Origin: Firm-04 sp045642925
GTDB taxonomy: Bacteria; Bacillota; Clostridia; Oscillospirales; Ruminococcaceae
Assembly (NCBI GenBank): GCA_045642925.1
Contig: JAZUJW010000067.1
Span: 1 to 64,000 of the forward strand
Length of the DNA: 64,000 nt
Direction: 5' to 3'
Shown: positions 25,015 through 33,254 of the stretch, one piece after another
How positions within the stretch are numbered: the stretch's first letter is position 1
Layout of the letters: every line of letters starts with the position of its first letter
Program-made: the position numbers and the translations under genes
Notes under the pieces: generated by a model
Seen by the model: only the letters and a program-made list of their open reading frames with translations
Told to the model about the DNA's origin: nothing
Database searches by the model: none

Positions 25015-26064
25015 TTATTCATGCACAATGTCAATGATTCCCTGAATAATTTCAGGATTCGGATATCCCTGCCCGTTTTTGCCCTTTACTCCATAAAGCA
25101 TCGCATATGCGAAGTTATCTGCCATACATTCCTCAGGGTCAATGACGTAATAGGTGTTCGTTCCGAATACTTCATCGAAGTTCGATGCCTGCTCTGAAAG
25201 GTAATAGGTGTCTGTTCCGTCAATCGGGACAAGTGCCACTGCCTCACAGTCGCTCCAGCCGGATTGTGCTTCCGCATAGCTCTTTGTCGTGAGCCAGACA
25301 GTGAAACAATCCACTTCCTGACCGTCAATCGAGAAGGTCGCGTATGAATTATGATGTTCGACATCCGGATTGCTTAAAGCATTCTCCCGCAAACAAGGCG
25401 GCAGTTCATAATCGGAATCCACGACCGTAAAATGGATGAGGGAGTACATCTCGGATTTGAAGTCGGGATTGCATCTTGTGAGGCAGTGAAACAGTTCGTG
25501 CCATAGCAATTCGTCCATAGATTCGTTGAAACCGGGAATCATGCCCAGCATTGAACAGACAGATACGTTTACAGCATTCAGATAAATCTCTGTACCATGC
25601 GTGTAACCGCTTGCGCCGCCTTCCAAGTCCATATTCATATTTACGAAAACGATTTCTTCTGTTTCCGGAAGCGTGTAGTGGTTGGTACTCAGCTTCCGAT
25701 ACATTTTCGCAATGCGGTGGTCAATGTACAGCTTCTCAAAAAAATTGAATTTCTTGACAGAATCGGTGGACGCATCCAGCAATTCATCTATTGTCGCATC
25801 GTTTTTTTTCATCCTGAAATCAATATCATTCTGTGAGTAATGGTCGTAATATTCCGTGTTAGCAAGCAAAAGTGCGCGTCCTTCATCGACAGAAGCAAAA
25901 CGATGCGGAATCTTCTTTGCATTGATTTCAGTGATGCAGATGTCGAATACACCCACAATGACGATGAGCAATAATACAGATAAGAGGATGATTTTCCGTT
26001 TCCCTGTTTTCTGTTTCGCGTTTGTTTTTTCCGAGGGGACTTTGGCGTTTTTCTGGTTTCTCAT
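25015..26064 (-). CDS. Membrane-anchored putative zinc metallopeptidase (HExxH)
   Basis: A 349-residue protein with a basic N-terminus, one membrane helix (about 24-43) and a large extracytoplasmic domain. Residues 189-193 read HELFH, a HExxH zinc motif in a helix (DELLWHELFHCLTR). Far downstream PEECMADNF (310-318) looks like the helix that supplies the third, glutamate ligand in gluzincin-like peptidases. This pairing is persuasive, but I cannot name the family. Substrate unknown; a surface or envelope protein is likely. The ATG follows GAGGTCAAGGA, 9 nt after the rlmD stop, so it is the last gene of an operon with rlmD and the zinc-ribbon gene. Confidence 0.75.
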   Translation of the reverse strand: MRNQKNAKVPSEKTNAKQKTGKRKIILLSVLLLIVIVGVFDICITEINAKKIPHRFASVDEGRALLLANTEYYDHYSQNDIDFRMKKNDATIDELLDASTDSVKKFNFFEKLYIDHRIAKMYRKLSTNHYTLPETEEIVFVNMNMDLEGGASGYTHGTEIYLNAVNVSVCSMLGMIPGFNESMDELLWHELFHCLTRCNPDFKSEMYSLIHFTVVDSDYELPPCLRENALSNPDVEHHNSYATFSIDGQEVDCFTVWLTTKSYAEAQSGWSDCEAVALVPIDGTDTYYLSEQASNFDEVFGTNTYYVIDPEECMADNFAYAMLYGVKGKNGQGYPNPEIIQGIIDIVHE

Positions 26065-26073
26065 TCCTTGACC

Positions 26074-27453
26074 TCATTCATTTCTGGACATCAATAACAC
26101 ACATTCTACGTGTCCCGTCCGCGGGAACAAATCAACAGGTCGCAGAACATCTAATGAAAAGCCGTGTTCCGTGAGGTATTTCGCATCTCTTGCGGCAGTT
26201 GCAGGATTGCAGGATACCATGACAATGCGTTTTGGCGACATTTCCAGACAGGCATCCAGCGTCACATTGTCACAGCCTTTGCGCGGCGGGTCAAGCACGA
26301 TGATGTCAGGCTTTGTGCCTTTTGCAGCGGACTCTGCGGCGATTTTTCCCGCATCACCCGCGAAAAAGCTTGCATTTGTGATGCCTGCACGCTTGGCGTT
26401 TTCCTTTGCGTCCGCAATTGCCTGTTCAACCACTTCCACACCGATGACTTCTCCTGCCGCATCCGCCATCGAAAGCCCGATGACACCTGTTCCACAGTAC
26501 AAGTCCAGCAGAAGCTCATTTTTCTGCGGGTTCGCAAGTCGTCTCGCCTCCGCGAAAAGGCGTTCTGCCTGTGCTGTGTTGACCTGATAGAAGCTTTGCG
26601 GGCTGAGCGATACAGGAATGCCGCAGAACACGTCTGCAATGGTTTCTTTCCCGCAAAGACAAAGCGTTTTGCTGCCGAGAATGACATTGGTCGGCTTGCT
26701 GTTGACGTTCATCATCACAGAAACAATCTGCGGGAATGTCTGCATGAGTGCTTCTCCGACCGTTTTCAGGGCATCTTTGCAGGGCTTTGACACGACAAAA
26801 CAGACCATCACTTCTCCGCTGTGATAGCCCTGTCTGAGGTAGATATGCCGCAGGATGCCCTGTCGGGTTTGTTCATCATATGCCGTTATGCCGTGAAGCA
26901 GTCTGCCGCAGGCGGCGAGAATCTCAGCGAACAGTTTCGGCTGTAGACAGCAGTCGGTGTGCGGAATCAGGCGGTGGGAGCGTGCGGCATAGAAACCGAA
27001 CTGCAAGCTGCCCTCTGCGGATGCACCGCACGGGTACTGTGCTTTATTGCGGCAGCCGTCCAATTGTTCTGCGCCGAAAATGGGCAAAAGTTCTTTGGGC
27101 GTCAAGCCGCCGATTCGTGAAAAAGCGTCCGTCACGAACTGCGTTTTATAGCGTTGTTCCGCCGCATAGGAAACATGGCGGAACACACATCCGCCGCAGG
27201 TCGCAAACACAGGGCAGTCTGCCGCAATGCGGTCAGGGGACGGCTTTTCTACCGTTTCCACGATGCCGTATGCAAGACGCGGTTCGACCTTGACGATTTT
27301 TGCGGTGATTTCATCGCCAACGGCGGTCTGCGGTACAAAGACCGCAAACCCTTCGTACTTGCCGACACCGTTTCCCTCTGCGGTCATGCCTGTGATGGTC
27401 AGCGGGATGCTCTGGTTTTTCGTGACGGGCGCAGTAAATGCTTGTTTCTTCAT
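26074..27453 (-). CDS. rlmD: 23S rRNA (uracil-5-)-methyltransferase, RlmD/RumA family
   Basis: Makes m5U in 23S rRNA (the U1939-type position) from S-adenosylmethionine. A TRAM domain occupies about 10-70. Iron-sulfur cysteines are C80, C86, C89 and one in TDCCLQ. SAM motif LLDLYCGTGVIGL, motif IVLDPPRKGCD and the nucleophile region VSCNPATAARD are all present. The start at 27453 is chosen because its A overlaps the TGA of the upstream zinc-ribbon gene (TGATG), pointing to translational coupling; the ORF extends to 27480 without a ribosome-binding site. 459 residues, normal for the family. Distinguishing RlmD from RlmCD is not possible here. Confidence 0.93.
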   Translation of the reverse strand: MKKQAFTAPVTKNQSIPLTITGMTAEGNGVGKYEGFAVFVPQTAVGDEITAKIVKVEPRLAYGIVETVEKPSPDRIAADCPVFATCGGCVFRHVSYAAEQRYKTQFVTDAFSRIGGLTPKELLPIFGAEQLDGCRNKAQYPCGASAEGSLQFGFYAARSHRLIPHTDCCLQPKLFAEILAACGRLLHGITAYDEQTRQGILRHIYLRQGYHSGEVMVCFVVSKPCKDALKTVGEALMQTFPQIVSVMMNVNSKPTNVILGSKTLCLCGKETIADVFCGIPVSLSPQSFYQVNTAQAERLFAEARRLANPQKNELLLDLYCGTGVIGLSMADAAGEVIGVEVVEQAIADAKENAKRAGITNASFFAGDAGKIAAESAAKGTKPDIIVLDPPRKGCDNVTLDACLEMSPKRIVMVSCNPATAARDAKYLTEHGFSLDVLRPVDLFPRTGHVECVLLMSRNE

Positions 27454-27824
27454 CAATCGGTGTACAGTCTTGCGCCGCATTCAGAGCAATAGCTGTTGCC
27501 GACGGTGTTCTTTTTGCCGCAGCGAGGGCAGATGGGGGCTTCATCGCGGCGCAGTACCTTGCAGATATCGACATAGGCGTTGCGCAGTTCGGTGATCTCT
27601 GCAACGAGTGTGTCGATCGGGTCAGTGTCATCGGTTTCGCCGACGGCATATTCATATTCTGCTTTGCCGAGCTGACGGTACTTTTCGTTCAGTTCATTTT
27701 TCAGCTTCATGCGCTCCATGTAGGATTTCGAATTTTCGAAGCCTTCTGCGGTTTTCTGTGCTGCGGTATCGAGCACACTGCGCAGGTCATCCAGCGGGTT
27801 GAAAGAACTATCGAACATAGACAT
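27453..27824 (-). CDS. Helical protein with C-terminal zinc ribbon
   Basis: A 123-residue protein: an N-terminal helical region with coiled-coil character (about 1-90), then a zinc ribbon ICPRCGKKNTVGNSYCSECG (two CxxC pairs) at the end. AAAGGAG lies 9 nt before the ATG at 27824; the in-frame extension to 27848 lies upstream of that site. Many Firmicutes carry such short zinc-ribbon proteins, but no molecular role is established. First gene of the rlmD operon. Confidence 0.8.
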   Translation of the reverse strand: MSMFDSSFNPLDDLRSVLDTAAQKTAEGFENSKSYMERMKLKNELNEKYRQLGKAEYEYAVGETDDTDPIDTLVAEITELRNAYVDICKVLRRDEAPICPRCGKKNTVGNSYCSECGARLYTD

Positions 27825-27896
27825 AAGTAAAATCTCCTTTTGTTTCAAAAATGACGGCAGATAGTATTGTTACTGCCCAAGCCTTCAGAATAATAT

Positions 27897-27935
27897 GAAA
27901 ACAGGCGCTTCCGTAGTACATATGGGAGCGCCTGC
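27897..27935 (-). terminator. Terminator downstream of the small membrane protein
   Basis: CAGGCGCT and AGCGCCTG form an 8-bp stem, with TTTTCAT on the minus-strand side. It separates the membrane-protein gene from the zinc-ribbon operon. Confidence 0.75.
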
Positions 27936-27947
27936 TGCATACGGGAA

Positions 27948-28388
27948 TTACTGTTCAAACGACCACGGAGAACCCTTGCTGCTTTTCTTCAGGGTAGTAG
28001 AAGCCGTATGAGACATCATGATCGCAAACAATACGATATTGTAAATCGCAAGCACACCGCAAATAATTGCAATGATCCAGAACTGAAGCAGGTTCATGAA
28101 AATGACAACGCCAAATCCGATAAGCTGCACGAGTGTAAAGATGAAGTGGAACAACTTGATGTTGACCCATTTGTGGAAAGCTTTTTCGTGGTGCTTGATG
28201 TTGCTGCCGATGAAGCGCTGTGTGAATCGGCTCATGAATTTCTGTTCGGAAATGATTTTGTCTGCTGTTTTTTTCTTATGTGTTCCCAGCAGGATGCCAT
28301 ACATCATATCACGCAGGATCACGTAATTGATGAATGCGAAAATGACGACCAGCAGTGCCAGAAGCAGGGAACGGGAATCAATGTTCAT
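27948..28388 (-). CDS. Small integral membrane protein of unknown function
   Basis: A 146-residue protein with three predicted helices (about 7-26, 78-100, 104-126). A basic amphipathic cytosolic loop of ~50 residues lies between the first two (THKKKTADKIISEQKF...). The start at 28388 follows GGAGG by 9 nt. No family recognised. A MITE-like repeat lies immediately upstream and separates it from the flippase gene, so it may be transcribed from within or just behind that repeat. Confidence 0.7.
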   Translation of the reverse strand: MNIDSRSLLLALLVVIFAFINYVILRDMMYGILLGTHKKKTADKIISEQKFMSRFTQRFIGSNIKHHEKAFHKWVNIKLFHFIFTLVQLIGFGVVIFMNLLQFWIIAIICGVLAIYNIVLFAIMMSHTASTTLKKSSKGSPWSFEQ

Positions 28389-28418
28389 TGTAGGGTACCT
28401 CCAGATTTGTTTTTTCTT

Positions 28419-28594
28419 TAGGCAACACCGCACAGAGCTGGTGGCATAGATGCGCAGTCAAATTTTTCGTCAGATTGTATAGAAATGACGCCGTGGGGCT
28501 GACGCCCAGCAAGGAATTTCTGTGCAAGATGGCGGAAAATTTGCAAGCAGATGTGCCGCCAAGCCGTCAGGCGTGCTTTGTGCGGTGTTGCCTT
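28419..28594. mobile_element. MITE-like element (family M), long copy
   Basis: Terminal inverted repeats GGCAACACCGCAC and GTGCGGTGTTGCC at the two ends, both flanked by TTTA/TTA, a likely target duplication. It has no coding capacity. Compared with the copy at 45494-45576 it holds about 90 extra internal bases, so it looks like the longer parent form. It lies between the flippase gene and the small membrane-protein gene. Confidence 0.75.
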
Positions 28595-28604
28595 TATATT
28601 TTGC

Positions 28605-28624
28605 CCGAACCGTGCGGGGTTCGG
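28605..28624 (-). terminator. Hairpin behind the flippase gene
   Basis: CCGAAC-N8-GTTCGG on the downstream side of the minus-strand flippase gene. The tail is A-rich rather than T-rich on the minus strand, so termination is uncertain. Confidence 0.4.
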
Positions 28625-28645
28625 AAAAAGCCGAAGGAAACATCA

Positions 28646-30073
28646 TCAGCCGCGTTTTAGGATTTTCTTTGCGGTTGCGAACAGTGCTCTGAAATTGATG
28701 GCGATGACGACCAGCAGCAGCATTCCCGCATACAGCAGGGAATGGGCAGGTGCATAGATCATCAATGCGCTCATGCCGAACAACAGCGGCAGATTGACCA
28801 ACAAGCGCCAATGCTCCACCTGAAACGGAATGAACCGCCGCGCATCAAATACGCGAATGGCGTAGCAAACGAAGTAGCTTGCGAAGGTTGCCGCAATCGC
28901 ACCATGCACCGCAAAGCGCGGAATCAGCAGGGCATTCAGCGTAATATTCAGGACAGCCGCAATCAGACTGGTATAGAAGCTGTTGCGGGTGTGCTTGGAA
29001 ACCGTGTAGATGCTGGACATGAACTGATTCAGACTCATCATCAGCACGGAAATGACCAGTACAGGCGTATATAAATAGGCATCTCCGTATGCGGGGTCTA
29101 GTTTTTCACTATTCAAAATATTGGAAAGCGGATGCACAAGGAAAATGATACCCGCTGCCGCTGTCATCATCATGGACTGATAGGCGCTGTAAATCTGCGT
29201 GTAGAATTTCGCACGCCCTGCGGAATCGTTTTCGTCGATGGCACTGATATTCCACGCCTGATAGAAAATGGTGGACACCATCGAAATGAGGTTCGGGACT
29301 TTGGAGGCTGCGCCATAGACGCCTGCCGCTGAAGCACCTACGATGCCGAATTTTTCTTCTGTCACCATATACTTGATGAAAATACGGTCGGAGAAACCTG
29401 TGATGATCCATAGAATTGCGGTCGGAATCAATGGGAGCGAGAAGCGAAGCATGACGCCCATGAGTTCCTTATCGACATATTTGAACGAGAAATACTCTCC
29501 ATGTTTGGCAACGATCCAGACAAACACGCCGGAGCAGAGGTCGGAGAGCATCGTAGAGAGCATGAAGCCTGTAACACCGAGGTCGAGCCAGCCGATAAAG
29601 ATGAGGTTGAACAGAAAGAGCGTCAGCGTACAGGCGATGCCGTCACCTGCAAAGAGTTTGACCATACCTCTTGCGCGGGCAAACTGCGTAGACACTTGCC
29701 GAAAGCAGGAAATGCAGACAAACAGCACGAGCAGCCAGACGTAGGATTTGATATCGGTATACAGCATCAGAAGCGGGGAGAGCAGAGCAAATCCACCGAT
29801 GCCGCATAGCAAAGCGGTGACAGCGTTGGAAAAGACGCTGTGTTTATCATAATTTTTGTCCAGACCGAATCGAATGACGGCATCGGTGATGGAGAAGCTG
29901 ACAATCGGGACGAGGAGATTTGCGCAGATTTCGAGAATCTCCTTGGTGTTATAATCGCCTGAATAGATATGTCCCGTATAGAGCTTATTCAGCAGGATCG
30001 CCAGTATCTTTGAGCCGAAGCTGCCAATCGCAAATACGACGGTATTTGCGGCAAGACTTTTATATTTATTCAT
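28646..30073 (-). CDS. Polysaccharide flippase-like membrane protein (MOP superfamily, Wzx-like)
   Basis: A 475-residue integral membrane protein with about 12-14 predicted helices, in the pattern of lipid-linked oligosaccharide flippases (PST/Wzx). The N-terminus NTVVFAIGSFGSKILAILLNKLYT is typical, as is a central region with SLPLIPTAILWIITGFSDRIFIKYM. It would export a lipid-linked glycan across the membrane for capsule, teichoic acid or exopolysaccharide assembly. No glycosyltransferases are adjacent, so the substrate is unknown. AAAAGGA lies 10 nt before the ATG. Confidence 0.88.
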   Translation of the reverse strand: MNKYKSLAANTVVFAIGSFGSKILAILLNKLYTGHIYSGDYNTKEILEICANLLVPIVSFSITDAVIRFGLDKNYDKHSVFSNAVTALLCGIGGFALLSPLLMLYTDIKSYVWLLVLFVCISCFRQVSTQFARARGMVKLFAGDGIACTLTLFLFNLIFIGWLDLGVTGFMLSTMLSDLCSGVFVWIVAKHGEYFSFKYVDKELMGVMLRFSLPLIPTAILWIITGFSDRIFIKYMVTEEKFGIVGASAAGVYGAASKVPNLISMVSTIFYQAWNISAIDENDSAGRAKFYTQIYSAYQSMMMTAAAGIIFLVHPLSNILNSEKLDPAYGDAYLYTPVLVISVLMMSLNQFMSSIYTVSKHTRNSFYTSLIAAVLNITLNALLIPRFAVHGAIAATFASYFVCYAIRVFDARRFIPFQVEHWRLLVNLPLLFGMSALMIYAPAHSLLYAGMLLLVVIAINFRALFATAKKILKRG

Positions 30074-30220
30074 GCAGTCAAAATCCTTTTGTAACGGAAA
30101 TATAAAAATACATCATAATTATAACAGAAGATTTGCGTTTCGTCAACAGCTAATTCTAATATTTCATATATTGCACATGAAATACATTCAAATTTCATCA
30201 TTTTGACGCATAACAGCGCA

Positions 30221-30273
30221 AAAAGGCAGAGCCTCCGGTCACAAACAGACTGTTTGCGGTCAGAGACTCTGCT
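30221..30273 (-). terminator. Terminator of the YihY family gene
   Basis: GCAGAG at one end pairs with CTCTGC at the other, with GACC/GGTC pairs inside around an ACAGACTGTTT core. The minus strand continues into CTTTTTG. Confidence 0.7.
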
Positions 30274-30280
30274 GAAATCG

Positions 30281-31162
30281 TTATGAATTGGGTGCGGAAG
30301 ATTTTGCTTCTTTCTTTTTTTCTCGTTTTTGCCTGAGAAATACATTCAATTCAGCACCCACAAACCATACATATACACAGGTATACAGCCAGACCAACAA
30401 CATGATCAAACTCGTTAAACTGCCATACACATACGAGTATTGCTCCATCGAACGCGATAGAAATACTGTCATCAATGCCACAGCTCCGCGCCAGAACAGC
30501 GTTGTCACAAACGCGCCCGGCAGTTCATCCCGAAACCGTGCCTTTCTCGACGGCAATATCACGTACGATAACCAGAATACCACCAACATCAGCAGCGGAC
30601 TCGCCAGGTTTCGCCCAAGACTCATCAGAAGCTCCATCAGATATTGGTCTGCAAAATGCGTTGAAATGTAAGCAACAATTCTCGAACCCAACGCATACAT
30701 CACGATCAGTGCGATCATCAGTGCGCAAAGCGCGATCGTATACACGCATCCGATCAGCCGCAAAACCGTCTGACTGCGGTTCTCTATGATCCCATACGCA
30801 GAATTGAATCCGTTCATCAGCGCATGGATCAAGCGTGATGCCGTCCATATCAGAAACAGAATCAGGAAAAATTTCGTGGATTTGATATTTTCATTATAAT
30901 ATCCGTCAATCAGCCCGACACCAATCTCCTGATAATTTGGCGGCAGCAAAAGCTTTGCCGCCGTCAGCAGTGTGTTTTCACTGATTGGCAGCAGCCGCGT
31001 TGCCATGCATACCAGCATTACAAATGGAAAGAAGGAAAGCATCAGATAGAAGGTGGATTGTGCCGCATAGGCTGAAAGGTGGTCATGGGCGAATTTCTGC
31101 GTGGATACAGTCAAAAACTGCCATCCTTGCTTGATTTTGCCCCATAGCGCTTGCAGCTTCAA
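30281..31162 (-). CDS. YihY/BrkB family membrane protein
   Basis: A 293-residue protein of the YihY family (once misnamed RNase BN), with six predicted helices and typical motifs: AAQSTFYLMLSFFPFVMLV, IWTASRLIHALMNGFN, FRDELPGAFVTTLFW and LTSLIMLLVWLY. The transported substrate is unknown. The likely start is TTG at 31162 because GGGAGGGG lies about 7 nt before it; a GTG at 31195 directly abuts the DUF1292 stop but has no site. It is co-transcribed with the DUF1292 gene. Confidence 0.9.
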   Translation of the reverse strand: MKLQALWGKIKQGWQFLTVSTQKFAHDHLSAYAAQSTFYLMLSFFPFVMLVCMATRLLPISENTLLTAAKLLLPPNYQEIGVGLIDGYYNENIKSTKFFLILFLIWTASRLIHALMNGFNSAYGIIENRSQTVLRLIGCVYTIALCALMIALIVMYALGSRIVAYISTHFADQYLMELLMSLGRNLASPLLMLVVFWLSYVILPSRKARFRDELPGAFVTTLFWRGAVALMTVFLSRSMEQYSYVYGSLTSLIMLLVWLYTCVYVWFVGAELNVFLRQKREKKKEAKSSAPNS

Positions 31163-31195
31163 CGACACCCCTCCCTTGATGCTGCATTTTGTCAC

Positions 31196-31495
31196 TTACT
31201 CGAAATCGTATGCATCGCCGAATTCTGTTTTGAACTGTTCGAAAATCTGATCCAGCAGTTCTTCGTCCGTGACAGCATCGTAATGTTCGGAATCTGTTCC
31301 GAAGCCGATGATTTCTACAATGACGACACCGCCTTCTTCGTCATCATCTTCCAGCGGCATCAGTACAGCATACGGCTTGCCCTCATACTGCACCATTTCA
31401 AGGAACTGGAATTGAATGGCATTGCCGTCTTCGTCCTCCAGCACCAGCAGGTCATCGTCTTCTTCATGGGATTGCTCCAGCATTTCTTCAGACAT
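31196..31495 (-). CDS. DUF1292 domain protein (YrzB-like)
   Basis: A 99-residue, strongly acidic protein. The pattern DDLLVLEDEDGNAIQFQFLE, then YAVLMPLED, then VVIVEI is that of DUF1292, a small Firmicute family often encoded near the Holliday-junction resolvase gene yrrK. No such neighbour exists here. Function unknown. ATG at 31495 follows AAAAGGAG by 9 nt. First gene of a two-gene unit with the YihY gene. Confidence 0.85.
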   Translation of the reverse strand: MSEEMLEQSHEEDDDLLVLEDEDGNAIQFQFLEMVQYEGKPYAVLMPLEDDDEEGGVVIVEIIGFGTDSEHYDAVTDEELLDQIFEQFKTEFGDAYDFE

Positions 31496-31532
31496 TTTCA
31501 GCACTCCTTTTCATAGATTTGGGATATGTGCT

Positions 31533-31562
31533 ATTATACCATGAAATCTGCGTGAATGTCAA
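31533..31562 (-). promoter_or_regulatory. Promoter of the DUF1292-YihY unit
   Basis: Minus strand: TTGACA (31562-31557), 18-nt spacer, TATAAT (31538-31533). Confidence 0.85.
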
Positions 31563-31871
31563 GCATCCCTGAAAAAACGTACATTTCGCACGTTCGGACA
31601 GGGCAGGATTCTGTGTTTTCCTGTAAAAAACACCAATCCTGCATACGGTTTCATGATGCTGAATGAAGTGTGTGTGCGATGGATACAGTTGTGAATTTGT
31701 TCGTTGACATTTTTTGCTTGTAGTGATATAATAAAAGGGAGATTTTTTTCGAAAGAAATTTGGGCGTGAAAAGGATCGCGTTGTTCTGTATTTCCGCATA
31801 TGTTCATCATAATTAGAAGGAACTGCGGCAGAATCTATGACAACAACTTTTCATGCAGAACAGGAGGAAAT
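31563..31871. promoter_or_regulatory. Divergent intergenic region with promoter for the 168-residue protein
   Basis: Plus-strand promoter: TTGACA (31704-31709), 17-nt spacer, TATAAT (31727-31732), a perfect consensus. The mRNA would have a leader of about 135 nt with a U-run and a short TTTCGAAA hairpin near 31747-31756. Nothing else is recognised in the remaining sequence. Confidence 0.8.
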
Positions 31872-32378
31872 ATGGACGATGTCAGGGATTTGACAGATTT
31901 TTTCAGGAAAACGCTGACAGCGGGGCATGAAGCCTCATTGCGTGAGGCAACGGAAGCGATTGATGCACTGCATTCACAGCAGCTTGTGCGTGCAGAGAAC
32001 GGCAATCGGCTGTGGTACGGCATTCGAAGCCATGATGCGGTGCTTGGACTGTCCGGCGGCTTAGAGGGAATTCTGAATACAGAATATCCTGCGGCACTGC
32101 TGTTTGAGAATGCAGGCTCACAAACGCACTTTTTTCCGCTGATGCAGGTATTTGCAAGATTCGGCATCCATTATCTGATGGTGAACAGCGAAGGAAAATT
32201 CCGCTGTGATGCGGACGTGCTTTCTCATTACTATGATGCCGCGCATTCCGTGCGGATTGATGACAGCTTTCTGGAAAATGAAGCAGTTCCGTTCGATTAT
32301 GAGGTCTATGAATATATCCGCAAGGGCGGAAAATATATTAACCCTGAGCGCTTTTCACTACGGCATTTGTTGCTGTGA
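31872..32378 (+). CDS. Protein of unknown function
   Basis: A 168-residue soluble acidic protein. ATG at 31872 follows CAGGAGG. Helical at the N-terminus (DLTDFFRKTLTAGHEASLREATEAIDALHSQ shape), then mixed strands and helices, ending FSLRHLLL. No signal peptide or membrane segment. No family recognised. Its consensus promoter and ribosome-binding site support expression. It is followed after 48 nt by a helical-repeat protein, and the two may be co-transcribed. Confidence 0.7.
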   Translation: MDDVRDLTDFFRKTLTAGHEASLREATEAIDALHSQQLVRAENGNRLWYGIRSHDAVLGLSGGLEGILNTEYPAALLFENAGSQTHFFPLMQVFARFGIHYLMVNSEGKFRCDADVLSHYYDAAHSVRIDDSFLENEAVPFDYEVYEYIRKGGKYINPERFSLRHLLL

Positions 32379-32426
32379 GACACTGGAAAATTCATAAAAT
32401 ATTTATCATGGAAGGAATCGTATGTT

Positions 32427-33092
32427 ATGGGAGTTTTTAAAAAGGTATTATACAAATTAATGGGAACATCGGAAGAATTGCAGGCACTCTATGAAGAAAA
32501 AGGACCTTGTCTGGAATATGTGGAGGGCTATGTTGCGCTGAATAAGACCACTACTGTGAAGAAAAAATGCTATGCCGCTGATATGTATTTGTCAGTGGAA
32601 ATGTACGATAAAGCAGAGGAATTGCTGGCGCCAATCAAAATCGGCATCATGTCGGATGACGATGAGCGCGGTCTGACGGAGTTTGAGCGTATCAATCTGT
32701 ATCTGTATACCAAAAGAAAAGAGCAGGCATTGGAGATATTCAGAAAAGACCAGAAATTTCTGGATATTTATTGGGATTCTCCTGCAAGAGAGCAGATGGC
32801 TGGCGCATATTACATGACCATTACGTTACTTTTGGCAAATAATGGTTATGAAGACATGGCAAATGTATATTTCCGCAGAGCACAAAACTGGACAGCGAAA
32901 CGTGATAAGCTGGGAATTCAACTGAAAATTTGCGATGCAGGAATGCGTCTTGCACTGCATAAGCCAAGCGGAGAGGAAGCCTATGCCGCTGCGGAACAGG
33001 CAATTAATGAATTCACCATGTATCAGCATGAATGGCAGAAGCAGGCATTCCTCAGACAGCTTGAAGTTATGCGCCGCGATGCAATCTATTGA
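32427..33092 (+). CDS. Helical-repeat (TPR-like) protein, related to the paralogue trio at 39-42 kb
   Basis: A 221-residue protein with an amphipathic N-terminus (GVFKKVLYKLMG) but no clear membrane helix. The body is helical repeats of TPR type (AADMYLSVEMYDKAEELL, INLYLYTKRKEQALEIF). The C-terminus, YQHEWQKQAFLRQLEVMRR, matches the Y-x-WQ-x3-L-x3-E-x2-R ending of the three proteins encoded at 39095-41848, and the order of helices is alike, so I place it in the same family. Role unknown; TPR proteins are usually scaffolds. Confidence 0.7.
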   Translation: MGVFKKVLYKLMGTSEELQALYEEKGPCLEYVEGYVALNKTTTVKKKCYAADMYLSVEMYDKAEELLAPIKIGIMSDDDERGLTEFERINLYLYTKRKEQALEIFRKDQKFLDIYWDSPAREQMAGAYYMTITLLLANNGYEDMANVYFRRAQNWTAKRDKLGIQLKICDAGMRLALHKPSGEEAYAAAEQAINEFTMYQHEWQKQAFLRQLEVMRRDAIY

Positions 33093-33254
33093 TATCGGCG
33101 CAGCCACCATTTTTCGTTCGTAACGGAAAGATGGGCAAGGACAATCATACGAAGGCATTTTGGAAAATGCGGCGCTGTGCGGAATGGCAGGAAGTGCTGT
33201 GTTTTGACGTGTGATATATCCTGACGACTGAAAAATGATAATGGAGATGTAGAG

